A DNA stretch of 64,000 nt, from positions 744,001 to 808,000 of the forward strand of contig NZ_ML133521.1 of NCBI RefSeq assembly GCF_003985145.1, given 5' to 3'. Below are positions 15,847-25,314 of this stretch, piece by piece. The DNA comes from Rhizobium anhuiense. GTDB lineage: Bacteria; Pseudomonadota; Alphaproteobacteria; Rhizobiales; Rhizobiaceae. The translations under genes and the position numbers were made by a program. The notes beneath the pieces were generated by a model. It had not been told where the DNA came from and made no database searches. It saw only the letters and a program-made list of their open reading frames with translations. Positions within the stretch are counted from its first letter, which is position 1. Each line of letters opens with the position of its first letter.

Positions 15847-17754
15847 TCAGGCCTCCTTGTACCAGAATGCATCCGGCATGTAGACGCCGAGATAGGAGGT
15901 GGGATCGAAGCCGTAGAGCGCTCTCGCCGGCAGGTTCTGCAGCTTGGCGGCACGAAGGATCGGCTGCGGCGTGCTGTTGATGAGGCCGATCGAGAACACC
16001 TGCTGCGTATAGAGCGACAGCATCTTGTGCCAGATCACCTGACGCTCCTCGAATTTCGGCGCCGCCCCCCATTGGCTGAGCAGGTCGACCAGTTCGGCTG
16101 CCTCCGGCAGGTCGGGTGCGACGCCCTCCTGGCCGGCCGAGAGGTAATGCATGCCCCAGAGCGGCCATTGCAGCTGATCGTCGAGCGTCGGCGCAAGTCC
16201 CGCGGGCGACATGTCGGCCGTCGGCACGCCATTGTCGAGGCCGTACCAGATCGACATCATGATCGAGCCGCTCATGGCGCGGTTACGGAAGACGTCGCGC
16301 TGCGAGGTGCGGGTATAGAGCGCCAGGCCGATATTGGCCCAGTGGTCGTGCACCAGTTCCAGCACGTCGGTGTCGAGATTGCTTTCGCCGGCGGTCTCGA
16401 CGGTGATCTCGGCGCGTCGCCCGTCCGGCAGCAGCCGGATGCCGTCGTCGCCACGCTTGCTCAGGCCGAGTTCGTCGAGCAGGCGGTTGGCCTCGTCGGC
16501 ATCGAATTTCACATAGGCATCGGCATATTCCTGCTTGAAGAGCGGGCTGTCGGGCAGGACGGTATCGGCGCTCGGGGTACCGAGACCGTAGAAGGCGACC
16601 ATGTTGATCTCGTGCCGGTTGATCGCCAGCGACAGCGCCCGGCGCAGGCGCACGTCACGGAAGAGACCGCGCCACACCTCGTCGGCGCAGTTGAGGTTCG
16701 GCAACAGCGTGATGCGCGAGCCGCGCGCCAGCTTCCACAGATCGACCTTCACCGGGAAGCGCTTCTCGGCTTCCTTCAGGAAGGTGTAGTCGTTGAAATC
16801 GATGCCGGTCGCCTGCAGGTCGGCTTCGCCGGCTCCGGCCTTGGCGGCGATGATCGACGAGGAGGAGACGTTGAGGATGAAGCGGTCGAGATAGGGAAGC
16901 TGCCTGCCGGTCTCGTCGACGCGGTGGAAGAACGGGTTGCGCTCGAAGACGAACTGCTCGGCCGGCAGCGCCGTCGTATTGCGCCAGGGATCGAGCGTCG
17001 GCAGGTTCGGATTTTCCGGACGGTAGGAGCGCGCCATCTTGATGTGCAGATCCTGCCATTTCTTGACGCGATAGGTCTTCATCAGCTCGTCCAGCTTCGC
17101 CTGGTCCGGCTGGAATTTCTTGTGGAATTGCTTGAGATAATGACCGGGGCCGCAGATGACGAGCGGCAGCGGCCCTGCCAGCGTCGGCAGGAACATCGGG
17201 TTGGGTTTTTCCCAGGTGTAGCGCACGGTCAGCGGATCGAGCACCTCGAAGCGAGGCAGGCTGCCGTGCGGGCGAAGCTCCAGAGCGCCGCCGCCCGGGG
17301 TCAGCTTGTCGTTCAGGATGACGTCTTCCCACCAGTAGCGGAAATCGTCGGCCGTGAACGGCTGGCCGTCGGACCATTTATGGCCTTCGCGCAGCGTGAA
17401 GGTGAAGACTGTATCCTCCTCGGACTGGAAGGCAGCGAGGATATCCGGCTGGAACTGCAGGTGCTTGTCGTAGCCGACGAGGCGGGCATAGCCGTAGATC
17501 GTCATGAAGCGGATGTCGCGCTGGCTGCCGATGATGGTGCGCACCGTGCCGCCGTAGCTGCCGGGTTGAAGCCCCATCTCCTTCAGATTGACGATGCGCG
17601 GGCGGGCAGGAATGCGCTCTGCCATCGGCGGCAGGCTGCCGGCTGCGAGCCGCTCCTTCAGGAATTCCGGCTCGCCGGCTTGTTCGGCCCGAAGCACCGC
17701 TGGCGCGATTGCCGCACCGACGAGGCCGCCGAGAAACGTGCGACGCGTTACCAT
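15847..17754 (-). CDS. ABC transporter substrate-binding protein, family 5, Tat-type signal
   Basis: A 635-residue periplasmic binding protein of the peptide/nickel/opine family (SBP_bac_5). It starts with a twin-arginine-like signal (TRRTFLGG, then a hydrophobic stretch ending AVLRA), so it may be exported folded by the Tat path. Core motifs include FTLREGHKWSDGQPFTADDF and the DVRLRRALSLAINR stretch near the middle. At 635 residues it is longer than typical Opp/Dpp proteins, closer to the microcin C/galactoside-type group. Substrate not determined. The start overlaps the ATPase stop by one base. Confidence 0.88.
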   Translation of the reverse strand: MVTRRTFLGGLVGAAIAPAVLRAEQAGEPEFLKERLAAGSLPPMAERIPARPRIVNLKEMGLQPGSYGGTVRTIIGSQRDIRFMTIYGYARLVGYDKHLQFQPDILAAFQSEEDTVFTFTLREGHKWSDGQPFTADDFRYWWEDVILNDKLTPGGGALELRPHGSLPRFEVLDPLTVRYTWEKPNPMFLPTLAGPLPLVICGPGHYLKQFHKKFQPDQAKLDELMKTYRVKKWQDLHIKMARSYRPENPNLPTLDPWRNTTALPAEQFVFERNPFFHRVDETGRQLPYLDRFILNVSSSSIIAAKAGAGEADLQATGIDFNDYTFLKEAEKRFPVKVDLWKLARGSRITLLPNLNCADEVWRGLFRDVRLRRALSLAINRHEINMVAFYGLGTPSADTVLPDSPLFKQEYADAYVKFDADEANRLLDELGLSKRGDDGIRLLPDGRRAEITVETAGESNLDTDVLELVHDHWANIGLALYTRTSQRDVFRNRAMSGSIMMSIWYGLDNGVPTADMSPAGLAPTLDDQLQWPLWGMHYLSAGQEGVAPDLPEAAELVDLLSQWGAAPKFEERQVIWHKMLSLYTQQVFSIGLINSTPQPILRAAKLQNLPARALYGFDPTSYLGVYMPDAFWYKEA

Positions 17755-19643
17755 CAGCGCAACTCCTTGGCATCGGCGCCCTTGCGGGCGCGCACCAGAT
17801 GGCCGTCGCCGAGATCGGCATAGGCAAGTTCGGAAGCGTCGTCATGCTCGGCGGTGAAGGTCTTGCCCCAGTTCTGCTTGTCGGCGGCGCCGTTTTCCCG
17901 GAGCGCCTTGAAATCGAGCGGCCGGTCAAGATCGGGGAAGGGGACGGCGGCGAGCAGCGATTTCGTATAGGGGTGCACCGGATCGCGCAGGATGATTTCG
18001 CGCGGCGCGATCTCGACGATGCGGCCCTTGCACATCACCGCAATGCGGTCGGCCATGTAATCGACGACGGCGAGATTGTGCGAGATGAAGAGATAGGTCA
18101 GCCCCAACTCCTTCTGCAGATCCTTCAACAGGTTGAGGATCTGCGCCTGCACGGAGACGTCGAGGGCCGAGACCGGCTCGTCGAGGATGACGAGTTTCGG
18201 GCCGAGCGCGAGTGCGCGCGCGATACCGATGCGCTGGCGCTGGCCGCCCGAGAAACTGTGCGGATAACGGCTGAGATAACGCTTGTCGAGGCCGATCGCA
18301 GCCATCAGCCCTTCGACCTTGCGCTTGCGCTCGGCGCTGTCGCCGCGGTCGTGGATCTCGAGGGGTTCGCTCAGGATGTTGCGCACCGTCATGCGCGGCG
18401 AGAGCGAGGAGACCGGATCCTGGAACACCATCTGGATCTTGGTGCGCATGTCCTGCAGTTCGGCGCCCTTGACGGAGAGGACGTCGACGACCTCCTTGCC
18501 GTCGTTGAACACCACCGCGCCGTCGTCCGGCGTGATGGCGCGCATCAGGATCTTGCTAAGCGTCGTCTTGCCGCAGCCGGATTCCCCGACGAGGCCCAGA
18601 CATTCGCCGCGGCGAATGTCGAAGCTGACGTCGTCGACGGCGCGCAAGACGGTGGCTTCGTGCTTGCCGAAGAAACTGCGCTTGCGTGTCTTGTAGGTCT
18701 TCGAGAGATTGGCGACGGAAAGCAGGATGCCCGGCGCCTCTGCCTGGAGCGGCTTCTTCTTGCCGACGAGGGCTTCGAGATTGACCGTCACATCGCGCAG
18801 CGCTTTCAGCCGCTCGCCGGGTTTCATGTCGAAATGCGGAACGGCGGCCATCAGGCCCTTGAGATAGGGATGCTGCGGATTGCGGAAGATATCCTCGACC
18901 GGCCCGGCTTCCATGATCTCGCCATGATAGATGACGACCACCTCGTCGGCCATGTTGGCGACGATGCCGAGATCATGGGTGATGAGCAGCATCGCCATGC
19001 CGAGCTTGGCCTGCAGCTCGCGGAGCAATTCGAGGATCTGCGCCTGGATCGTCACGTCGAGCGCCGTCGTCGGCTCGTCGGCGATCAAGAGCGCCGGCTT
19101 GCAGATCAGCGCCATGGCGATCATCGCGCGCTGGCGCATGCCGCCGGACAGTTCGAACGGATACATGTCGTAGGTGCGATGCGGATTGGTAAAACCGACC
19201 AGGCCGAGCATCTCCTCGGTTTTCTCGCGCGCTTCCTGCTTGTCGACCTCGGTATGGATCAGCAGCACCTCGCTGATCTGGTTGCCGATCGTATGCAGCG
19301 GCGAGAGCGAGGTCATCGGCTCCTGGAAGATCGTCGCCATGCGCCGGCCGCGCAGATCGCGCATTTCCTCGCTGTCGCGTGGAAAGGACAGGATATCGGT
19401 CGTGCTGCCGTCGAGCGGATCGGTGAACAGGATACGGCCGGAGGCCTTCGCCGGATTGGGCAGGATGCCCATGATCGACTGGCTGATCACCGATTTACCG
19501 GAGCCGGATTCACCGACGAGAGCGGTGACCTTGCCCGGAAGGATGCGAAGATTGGCTTCCTTTACGACACGGAGTCGGTCGCCGAAAACCGAGAAGGAGA
19601 CGTCGAGATTTTCAATACGCAACAAATCGGCCGCAGACGCCAT
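17754..19643 (-). CDS. ABC transporter fused dual ATPase (DppD-DppF-like)
   Basis: A 629-residue protein with two complete ABC ATPase domains in tandem. The first has Walker [10 protein letters not shown], signature [12 protein letters not shown] and Walker [13 protein letters not shown]; the second has [21 protein letters not shown] and [12 protein letters not shown]. Each is followed by the oligopeptide-type C-terminal extension ([12 protein letters not shown] and [12 protein letters not shown]). It energises the permease pair encoded downstream and is the first gene of the operon. Single-chain dual ATPases are common for this transporter family in rhizobia. Confidence 0.94.
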   Translation of the reverse strand: MASAADLLRIENLDVSFSVFGDRLRVVKEANLRILPGKVTALVGESGSGKSVISQSIMGILPNPAKASGRILFTDPLDGSTTDILSFPRDSEEMRDLRGRRMATIFQEPMTSLSPLHTIGNQISEVLLIHTEVDKQEAREKTEEMLGLVGFTNPHRTYDMYPFELSGGMRQRAMIAMALICKPALLIADEPTTALDVTIQAQILELLRELQAKLGMAMLLITHDLGIVANMADEVVVIYHGEIMEAGPVEDIFRNPQHPYLKGLMAAVPHFDMKPGERLKALRDVTVNLEALVGKKKPLQAEAPGILLSVANLSKTYKTRKRSFFGKHEATVLRAVDDVSFDIRRGECLGLVGESGCGKTTLSKILMRAITPDDGAVVFNDGKEVVDVLSVKGAELQDMRTKIQMVFQDPVSSLSPRMTVRNILSEPLEIHDRGDSAERKRKVEGLMAAIGLDKRYLSRYPHSFSGGQRQRIGIARALALGPKLVILDEPVSALDVSVQAQILNLLKDLQKELGLTYLFISHNLAVVDYMADRIAVMCKGRIVEIAPREIILRDPVHPYTKSLLAAVPFPDLDRPLDFKALRENGAADKQNWGKTFTAEHDDASELAYADLGDGHLVRARKGADAKELR

Positions 19644-19798
19644 ACCAATGAAATTCCCCAGTCTTCTGTGTTCCCGTTAAGGCACACTATCGTACCGCAA
19701 ACGGGGTGTCTAGCAGATGACAATCACAGGAAAACTGCCGCGTCCCGCCAAAGTTCCCTGAGGCGAAACAAGCAGATTCATGGCGGGGTCTTGGCGTT

Positions 19799-21142
19799 TT
19801 ACTGGATGAATTTCTCCATGCTGGTGCGCTTGACCTGTTTCTTGGCGTCGCGATGCAGGAGAATGACCTGCTCGGCCTCGGAAAGTCCGTTCTGCACGGC
19901 CTCGCGGAAGCTTTCGTCGACGTTGATTTCAGGGGCGGGCGCGCGCGGCTGCAGCACCGTCACTTTCTGGCGGATGCCGCGCAGCTTCTCTTCGCCGAGC
20001 GTCGTCCATTCGCCGCCGCAATAACCGGCGAACGCCTGGCTGGCGACGACCTCGCGGCCGTATTTCTTGGTCAGGATCTGCAAACGCTGAACCTCGTTGA
20101 CCGCCGAGCCGAAGGCGGAGAAGGTCAGGCGGTCCTTGAGGCCAACATTGCCGAACATGACGTTGCCGACATGCAGGCCGATGCCGTAGCCGACCCTGGT
20201 CAGGCCTTTCTGCTCGCGGTCCCTGTTGAGTTCGGCGACCCGTGCCTGCGCCTGATGGACGGCCGAAAGGGCTGCTTCGCAGGCAATTTTCGATGGGTCC
20301 TTGTGGCGCCCGCAGGGATAGACGGCGAGGAAGCCGTCGCCAAGGAAGCTCAGGATTTCGCCGCCATTGCGGTTGAAGGGGGCGGCTATGGCATCGAAGA
20401 ACTGGTTCAGCGTGTCGATATAGGCCTGCCGGCCTTCCTTTTCGGCATACATGGTGGATTCGCGCATGTCGCCCATGACGAGGGCTGCGCGGATCGTCTC
20501 ACCGTCGCCGCGACGGATCTGGCCGTTCAGCACCCGTTTGCCGGCGTCGCCGCCGAGATAGGTGGTCAGCATGTTGTTGGCGAGCTTGCCGAGCACCGCC
20601 ATCTTGGCGGCAACCGCCAGATGGTTCTGCATCCTGAGCAGCGCATCGATCATGTCGTCGGAAAAGCCGGTATTTTGGTCCGTCGACCAGGAGCCCATCA
20701 TGCCCTGCACCGAGCCGTCGCCGAAGGGCTGCACGAAGGCCAGGTAATCGGTGATGGCGTCCTTGCGCAGGTCCTCGAAAATGGGGAATTCGTTCGGCCC
20801 ATCCTGCATCAGCCGGCGGCGGATGTGCTGCAGATTGTTGTCTAGCAGGTAATAATAAGGGCTCTGCAGGAAGCGGTCCGGCTTTTGCCCGGCGGGCATC
20901 CGGAAGCCCTCGATGGTGACGCCGCTGGCGCGCCGCCAGGTGAAGCTCAGCGCATCGTAGAGCGGATGCAGCATCGAGAAGGAAAGATGCACGCGCGCAA
21001 GCGGCAGGCCCGCAGCGGTGAGCCTTTCGCAGAAACCGCGCACGATGTTTTCAAGCTCGTCTCCGGCCAGCGATGAGTTCGTCAGCCATTCAGCGACCCG
21101 GTCCAACAAGATGGAGGACACGCTGGATTCGATCGTGCTCAT
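19799..21142 (-). CDS. Class III adenylate/guanylate cyclase, cytoplasmic
   Basis: A 447-residue protein with an N-terminal sensory-like region (about 1-200, no membrane segment) and a C-terminal class III cyclase domain. Both metal-binding Asp are visible (Asp225 in VMGDMRES and Asp269 in FLGDGFLAVY), and the FSAFGSAVNEVQRL segment supplies the transition-state Asn and Arg. The N-terminal part resembles the region often found in rhizobial cyclases (LSFSMLHPLYDALSFTWRR). The start at 21142 has a weak GAGGATC upstream. The product is cAMP or cGMP; specificity is not clear from sequence. Confidence 0.85.
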   Translation of the reverse strand: MSTIESSVSSILLDRVAEWLTNSSLAGDELENIVRGFCERLTAAGLPLARVHLSFSMLHPLYDALSFTWRRASGVTIEGFRMPAGQKPDRFLQSPYYYLLDNNLQHIRRRLMQDGPNEFPIFEDLRKDAITDYLAFVQPFGDGSVQGMMGSWSTDQNTGFSDDMIDALLRMQNHLAVAAKMAVLGKLANNMLTTYLGGDAGKRVLNGQIRRGDGETIRAALVMGDMRESTMYAEKEGRQAYIDTLNQFFDAIAAPFNRNGGEILSFLGDGFLAVYPCGRHKDPSKIACEAALSAVHQAQARVAELNRDREQKGLTRVGYGIGLHVGNVMFGNVGLKDRLTFSAFGSAVNEVQRLQILTKKYGREVVASQAFAGYCGGEWTTLGEEKLRGIRQKVTVLQPRAPAPEINVDESFREAVQNGLSEAEQVILLHRDAKKQVKRTSMEKFIQ

Positions 21143-21598
21143 TCTCGGTATGATCCTCATAAAGCACGCCATCCCCAAGAGCCAAAAGTCCCTCGGCCGG
21201 CACATTTTCATGCGCAGGTCACAGGGAAATCAGGATGTACGAGCGGTATTATTGTGTCAACGATCTGCCGAAGCCCGGCAGCAGCGCCCCTCAGCTCCCC
21301 ATGCCGGGGATCGGACGGGTAGTCCTTTCCAGGTGGTTCATTATCAAAAGTCAAAATAGGGATGCTGCAAATGCGAAACAATGGGATCTGGAATTTTTTG
21401 TGCGCTCAAGTTGCAGCGAAGGGGCTGGGCGAGTCATTTCGGCCACACCCTGCTCCGACGGTGAGTAACGGCAGCGGGGTGAGGGAGGTAGCCATGGGGG
21501 CAAAACGGACAGCAGCATCGCCAGCGATAAGAGGAAGATCCGCACCCGGGTTTAATTTGCCCTGATCATGCATTAGATCAGCTTCTTGAATTTCCCGT
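21143..21598. other. Intergenic region between divergent cyclase and nucleotide-sugar dehydrogenase genes
   Basis: A 456-base stretch that carries the promoters of both neighbours. Short open frames exist, for example a 77-codon one from 21235 on the plus strand and a 64-codon one at 21351-21545 on the minus strand that starts with a signal-peptide-like run. None has a good ribosome-binding site or a recognisable match, so no gene is called. Confidence 0.5.
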
Positions 21599-22951
21599 TT
21601 GAAAGATCCCGCCTTGGCCATCTCCCCCTTCGATATGCTTTTGCATAAGATCGAAACCCGCACCGCCCGCGCCGGCATTATCGGGCTCGGTTATGTCGGC
21701 CTGCCGCTGGCGATCGCGGTGGCGCGCAGCGGCTTTGCCGTCACCGGCTTCGACATCGATCCCGGCAAGATGGTGGCGCTCGATGCCCGCCATTCCTATA
21801 TCGACGCGGTCAGCGACGAGGCGCTGTCCGCCGAGATCGATGCGGACCGATTCAAGGCGACGACCGATTTCGCCGGCCTTGTCGATTGCGACGTCATCAT
21901 CATCTGCGTGCCGACGCCGCTGACGAAGCATCGCGATCCCGACCTTTCCTTCGTCGAGGCGACGTCGCGCTCGATCGCCGCGCATCTGCGCCCCGGTCAA
22001 CTCGTCGTGCTGGAATCGACCACTTATCCCGGCACCACCGATGACGTGGTGAAGGTCATTCTCGAAAGGGCCGGCCTGAAATCCGGCTCGGACTTCTTCG
22101 TCGGCTTCTCGCCGGAGCGCGAGGATCCCGGCAATCAGCATTATCATACCGCCACCATCCCGAAGGTCGTCGCCGGCGACGGCGCCGAGGCGCTGGCGCT
22201 GATGAAGGCCTTCTACGGTGCGGCGGTGTCGACCGTCGTTCCGGTCTCCTCGAATGCGACGGCCGAGGCCGTGAAGCTCACCGAGAACATCTTCCGGTCG
22301 GTCAACATCGCCCTCGTCAACGAGCTGAAGACCGTCTATGCGGCCATGGGTATCGACGTCTGGGAAGTGATCGACGCGGCCAAGACCAAGCCCTTCGGCT
22401 ATATGCCCTTCTATCCCGGCCCCGGCCTTGGCGGCCATTGCATCCCGATCGACCCCTTCTATCTCACCTGGAAATCGCGCGAATACGAGCTGCCGACCCG
22501 CTTCATCGAGCTGGCCGGCGAGATCAATTCGGCAATGCCGCGTTATGTCGTCGGCAAGCTTGCTGAAGCGCTCGACATCCGCGCCGGCAAGGCGCTGAGC
22601 CGCAGCCGGGTGCTGGTGCTCGGGCTCGCCTACAAGAAGAACGTCGCCGATATAAGAGAGAGCCCGTCGCTGCGGCTGATCGAGATCATCGAGGAGCGTG
22701 GCGGACGGGCGGATTACCACGATCCCTTCGTCGCCGAGATCCCGCCGACGCGCGAATACCAGGCGCTGAAGGGCCGCAAATCGGTGACGCTGACCCCTGA
22801 TGCCATCGCCGGCTACGATGCGGTGCTGGTCGCGACCGACCACGACCAAGTGGACTATGCGGCGCTGTCGAAAAGCGCGGCCCTGATCGTCGACACGCGC
22901 AACGTCTTCAACCGGCTCGGCCTCTCGGCCGGTCATGTCATCAAGGCGTGA
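21599..22951 (+). CDS. Nucleotide-sugar (UDP-GlcNAc-type) 6-dehydrogenase
   Basis: A 450-residue UDP-sugar dehydrogenase of the WecC/WbpA type: NAD-dependent four-electron oxidation of the C6 hydroxyl to a uronic acid. It has the Rossmann start GIIGLGYVGLPLA (about 26-38), the middle dimerisation helix with KLTENIFRSVNIALVNEL, and the catalytic Cys281 in GGHCIPIDPFYL. The substrate is probably UDP-GlcNAc or a related amino sugar judging by this motif form. The start is uncertain: TTG at 21599 or ATG at 21635, neither with a clear ribosome-binding site. Its 3' end overlaps the convergent DUF3095 gene by 11 bases. Confidence 0.87.
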   Translation: MKDPALAISPFDMLLHKIETRTARAGIIGLGYVGLPLAIAVARSGFAVTGFDIDPGKMVALDARHSYIDAVSDEALSAEIDADRFKATTDFAGLVDCDVIIICVPTPLTKHRDPDLSFVEATSRSIAAHLRPGQLVVLESTTYPGTTDDVVKVILERAGLKSGSDFFVGFSPEREDPGNQHYHTATIPKVVAGDGAEALALMKAFYGAAVSTVVPVSSNATAEAVKLTENIFRSVNIALVNELKTVYAAMGIDVWEVIDAAKTKPFGYMPFYPGPGLGGHCIPIDPFYLTWKSREYELPTRFIELAGEINSAMPRYVVGKLAEALDIRAGKALSRSRVLVLGLAYKKNVADIRESPSLRLIEIIEERGGRADYHDPFVAEIPPTREYQALKGRKSVTLTPDAIAGYDAVLVATDHDQVDYAALSKSAALIVDTRNVFNRLGLSAGHVIKA

Positions 22952-24116
22952 CGGAAACACTTGAAAAAGACTTGCCGGTCATCTGGCTTGCGGCCACGGC
23001 ATAACCGCCCGCCGCCCCGTCGATGAAATGCACATGGTCGCGTGAAATCGGCGTCGGCACGAAGCAGGTCATCAGCGCCGACGTCTGCCGATGCAGACCG
23101 TAGCGGGCAATGCCCTTGGCGCGAGCCCCTTCCAGCAGCGTCTCGATCCGTTTCAGATGTTCGGCATCGACGTCGACCGTCATCTTCAGCCCGTCGTCGA
23201 ACTTGCGGAAATCGGAATTGCCGGCGACGTCGCGTTTGTAGCGGCGGGCGTCGAATCTGCCGAGCGGAATGCCGAGCCTGTAGAACACGACCGTGATCGC
23301 GAGCTGCAGGAAGATGATGAGTTTCTGCCGCAGTCGCCGGCCTGCCGGCGCGGTGGCCTTGGCTTCGCGATTGATGCCGTGCAGCGAGAAGGCAAGGTTC
23401 GGGCCATCCGCCGGCACCGGATGGCTGTCCCGGTTCTGCTCGGTGGTAATGGCGACGATGCCGTTGACAAGATCGCGGAATTCTTCGCCCGGCCGGCCTT
23501 CGCCGGGAATCGCGATGATCGAGACGATCTCGCCGTTGCGTGCGTCGATCGGGCTCCAGCGACAGGAGAGGCCGGTGAGATCCGGGCGCGTTCCGGCAGT
23601 TGCCCGCTCAACGCCGTAACGGCCGAGCTTCATCTGTCTTTCGGCCCAGCTGGTGCCGCCGCCCCAGAACATCGCGTAGGTCACGTAAGGACTTGCGGCG
23701 TAACGCGCGACGCGGACGTCGAGGCCCTCGGCGCGAGTGTCGGCGACCGGCACAATGGCGATGCGCAGCATCAGGTTCAGATCTTCCTCAACCCAGACCT
23801 GCACGGCGGCAAGTGCATCGCGCGCCGCCTTCTCCAGCGAGCCGGGCAGCGCGATCAGCGCGCCGTCGCCGCCGAAGACGAAGGGATAATCGCCCTTGCC
23901 GACGCCATTCAAGACCGCCGAGATGACGCTGGCGCCCGCCATGTTGACGTCCTTGTAACGGCCGCTGGCGATCGCCTGCGTCGAGCCGACGATGTCGGCC
24001 AGCGCCAGCACCCATCCGTCCGGCAGCGGCCGGTAGTTGGCGGCGTCGGTCACGCCCTCGAATTCGCTGAAGAGCGGCACTTCGGCAAAGAAATCTTCAT
24101 CGGTCACTGTTTTCAT
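22941..24116 (-). CDS. DUF3095 family protein, divergent class III cyclase-like
   Basis: A 391-residue protein of the DUF3095 family. Near the N-terminus it has LADIVGSTQA (Asp41) and FGGDGALIAL (Asp84), spaced and shaped like the two metal-binding segments of class III cyclases, so the fold is probably a cyclase relative. The C-terminal part has a hydrophobic stretch (LIIFLQLAITVVFYRLGI) and a conserved DDGLKMTVDVD region. The ATG at 24116 is used because the conserved part starts right there. It is divergent from a methyltransferase gene. Enzymatic activity is not established. Confidence 0.78.
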   Translation of the reverse strand: MKTVTDEDFFAEVPLFSEFEGVTDAANYRPLPDGWVLALADIVGSTQAIASGRYKDVNMAGASVISAVLNGVGKGDYPFVFGGDGALIALPGSLEKAARDALAAVQVWVEEDLNLMLRIAIVPVADTRAEGLDVRVARYAASPYVTYAMFWGGGTSWAERQMKLGRYGVERATAGTRPDLTGLSCRWSPIDARNGEIVSIIAIPGEGRPGEEFRDLVNGIVAITTEQNRDSHPVPADGPNLAFSLHGINREAKATAPAGRRLRQKLIIFLQLAITVVFYRLGIPLGRFDARRYKRDVAGNSDFRKFDDGLKMTVDVDAEHLKRIETLLEGARAKGIARYGLHRQTSALMTCFVPTPISRDHVHFIDGAAGGYAVAASQMTGKSFSSVSVTP

Positions 24117-24239
24117 ATTATCGAGCTTAGCACAGACCCATGTTGCCACTGCAACGCCATTTCCCATATACGGCAATCGACTTGGCGCGGTTTCATGTGT
24201 TAGCACGCCCACACGATTTTCATGACGGATACGGATTAG

Positions 24240-24719
24240 ATGAGCCGCCTCGACAGCTTCATTCGCCGGTTGACGGCTCAACGCGACATTCTGAACTCGA
24301 TCGTCGATCTGGTCGGGGAAATCGAAGGCCCTGTGCTGGAGTTCGGCCTCGGCAACGGCCGCACCTATGATCACCTGCGCGAAAACTTTCCCGGCCGGCG
24401 CATAGTCGCCTTCGACTGGGAGGTGCGCTCCTATTCGGCCTCGACACCGGAGGCCGAAGACATGGTGACCGGCAATATCCGCGAATCCGGCCAGGCCTTT
24501 GTCGGCATCGGCGCAGCCCTTGCCCATGCCGATATCGGAACCGGCCATGACGAGATCGACGCCGTGACGCTGACCTGGCTGCCGCAACTGATGGCCGGCG
24601 TGCTCGCCCAAAACGGCATCGCCGTCAGCGGCCTGCCGCTGGAGCATCCCGAGCTGGTGGCGCTGCCGCTGCCGGAGGGGATCAAGGAAGGGCGGTATTT
24701 TCTCTATCGCAGGACATGA
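24240..24719 (+). CDS. Small class I SAM-dependent methyltransferase
   Basis: A 159-residue methyltransferase-like protein. The SAM-binding motif I appears as VLEFGLGNGRTYDHL at about residues 32-46 and the following strand IVAFDWEVRS ends in the acidic residue expected to bind the ribose. The length is short for the superfamily but similar proteins form a small rhizobial family. It is transcribed divergently from the DUF3095 gene and convergently with the Rrf2 gene. The methyl acceptor is unknown. Confidence 0.72.
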   Translation: MSRLDSFIRRLTAQRDILNSIVDLVGEIEGPVLEFGLGNGRTYDHLRENFPGRRIVAFDWEVRSYSASTPEAEDMVTGNIRESGQAFVGIGAALAHADIGTGHDEIDAVTLTWLPQLMAGVLAQNGIAVSGLPLEHPELVALPLPEGIKEGRYFLYRRT

Positions 24720-24726
24720 TCTCCGC

Positions 24727-25182
24727 TCATGAAGCGCAGGAATAGGATGCGGCAGAGCGCGCAGTGAGTTTTGCCTCGAAGTCGGCAGCGATTTCGTCCA
24801 GCGTCACGCTGCCCAGCCGCTGCAGGAGCAGGGACTGGGCTTCCTTCATCGCGTCGCCGAGGGCGATATTCACGGCCTGTTCTACCAGACATTGCGGCTG
24901 ATCGTCGGCTGGGCCGATGGCGAAGAGATGCGGCTCGCCGATGGCGCGGTAGACGTCGAGCAGGGTGATTTCCGATAAGGGACGCACCAGCGTCCAGCCA
25001 CCGCCATGGCCCTTTTCGGAGCGGACGTAGCCCTGTTCGCGAAGGCCGGCCATAGTGCGGCGCACGACCACCGGATTGGTGTTCAGCATTTTGGCAATCA
25101 TTTCGGAAGTCGCCGAGTGCTGGTGCCTATCCATGTGGATCAGCACGTGCAGCATGCGTGAAAGGCGGCTGTCATTGCGCAT
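24727..25182 (-). CDS. Rrf2 family transcriptional regulator
   Basis: A 151-residue winged-helix regulator of the Rrf2 family. The DNA-binding part runs SRLSRMLHVLIHMDRH ... MLNTNPVVVRRTMAGLREQGYVRSEKG (residues 5-60), with the conserved GGGW wing. One Cys in the usual ligand region (CLVEQAV) and one near the C-terminus (SCAS) are present, but not the three-Cys set that binds Fe-S in IscR, so it is likely of the redox/YwgB or NsrR-distant kind. Start at 25182 is supported by AGGAAG 8 bases ahead. It is divergent from a flavoprotein gene that it probably represses. Confidence 0.87.
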   Translation of the reverse strand: MRNDSRLSRMLHVLIHMDRHQHSATSEMIAKMLNTNPVVVRRTMAGLREQGYVRSEKGHGGGWTLVRPLSEITLLDVYRAIGEPHLFAIGPADDQPQCLVEQAVNIALGDAMKEAQSLLLQRLGSVTLDEIAADFEAKLTARSAASYSCAS

Positions 25183-25210
25183 GGTTTTCTTCCTGTCGAT
25201 CGGACGGGGC

Positions 25211-25243
25211 ATTATGACAAGTCAATCGTAACAAGACAAGTGA
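25211..25243 (-). promoter_or_regulatory. Promoter of the Rrf2 gene with overlapping direct repeat
   Basis: Read on the minus strand, TTGTCT (25234-25239) and CATAAT (25211-25216) are separated by 17 bases, a sigma-70-like promoter 29 bases ahead of the start. Two copies of GACAAGT(C/G)A at 25216-25224 and 25235-25243 on the plus strand cover both boxes, 19 bases apart, and may be the Rrf2 operator. Confidence 0.45.
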
Positions 25244-25251
25244 CGTGATGC

Positions 25252-25281
25252 TTGACCGCGCCTCTTCATGTAACTTATGAT
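25252..25281 (+). promoter_or_regulatory. Promoter of the flavoprotein gene
   Basis: TTGACC (25252-25257) and TATGAT (25276-25281) with an 18-base spacer, followed by AAAGGAGAG directly ahead of the ATG at 25315. It lies next to the proposed Rrf2 operator repeats. Confidence 0.5.
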
Positions 25282-25314
25282 GATTCATGATCGGTAGAGC
25301 CAAAGGAGAGTTTC

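Noticed and set aside
14818..17823. 1001-codon plus-strand open frame over the peptide transporter operon
   Set aside because: Antisense shadow: no domain, biased composition, and the minus strand carries complete transporter genes.
21235..21468. 77-codon plus-strand frame upstream of the nucleotide-sugar dehydrogenase
   Set aside because: No convincing ribosome-binding site or similarity; might be chance.
21351..21545. Minus-strand small frame with a signal-peptide-like start
   Set aside because: No ribosome-binding site, no family, and the rest of the peptide has no structure-like pattern.
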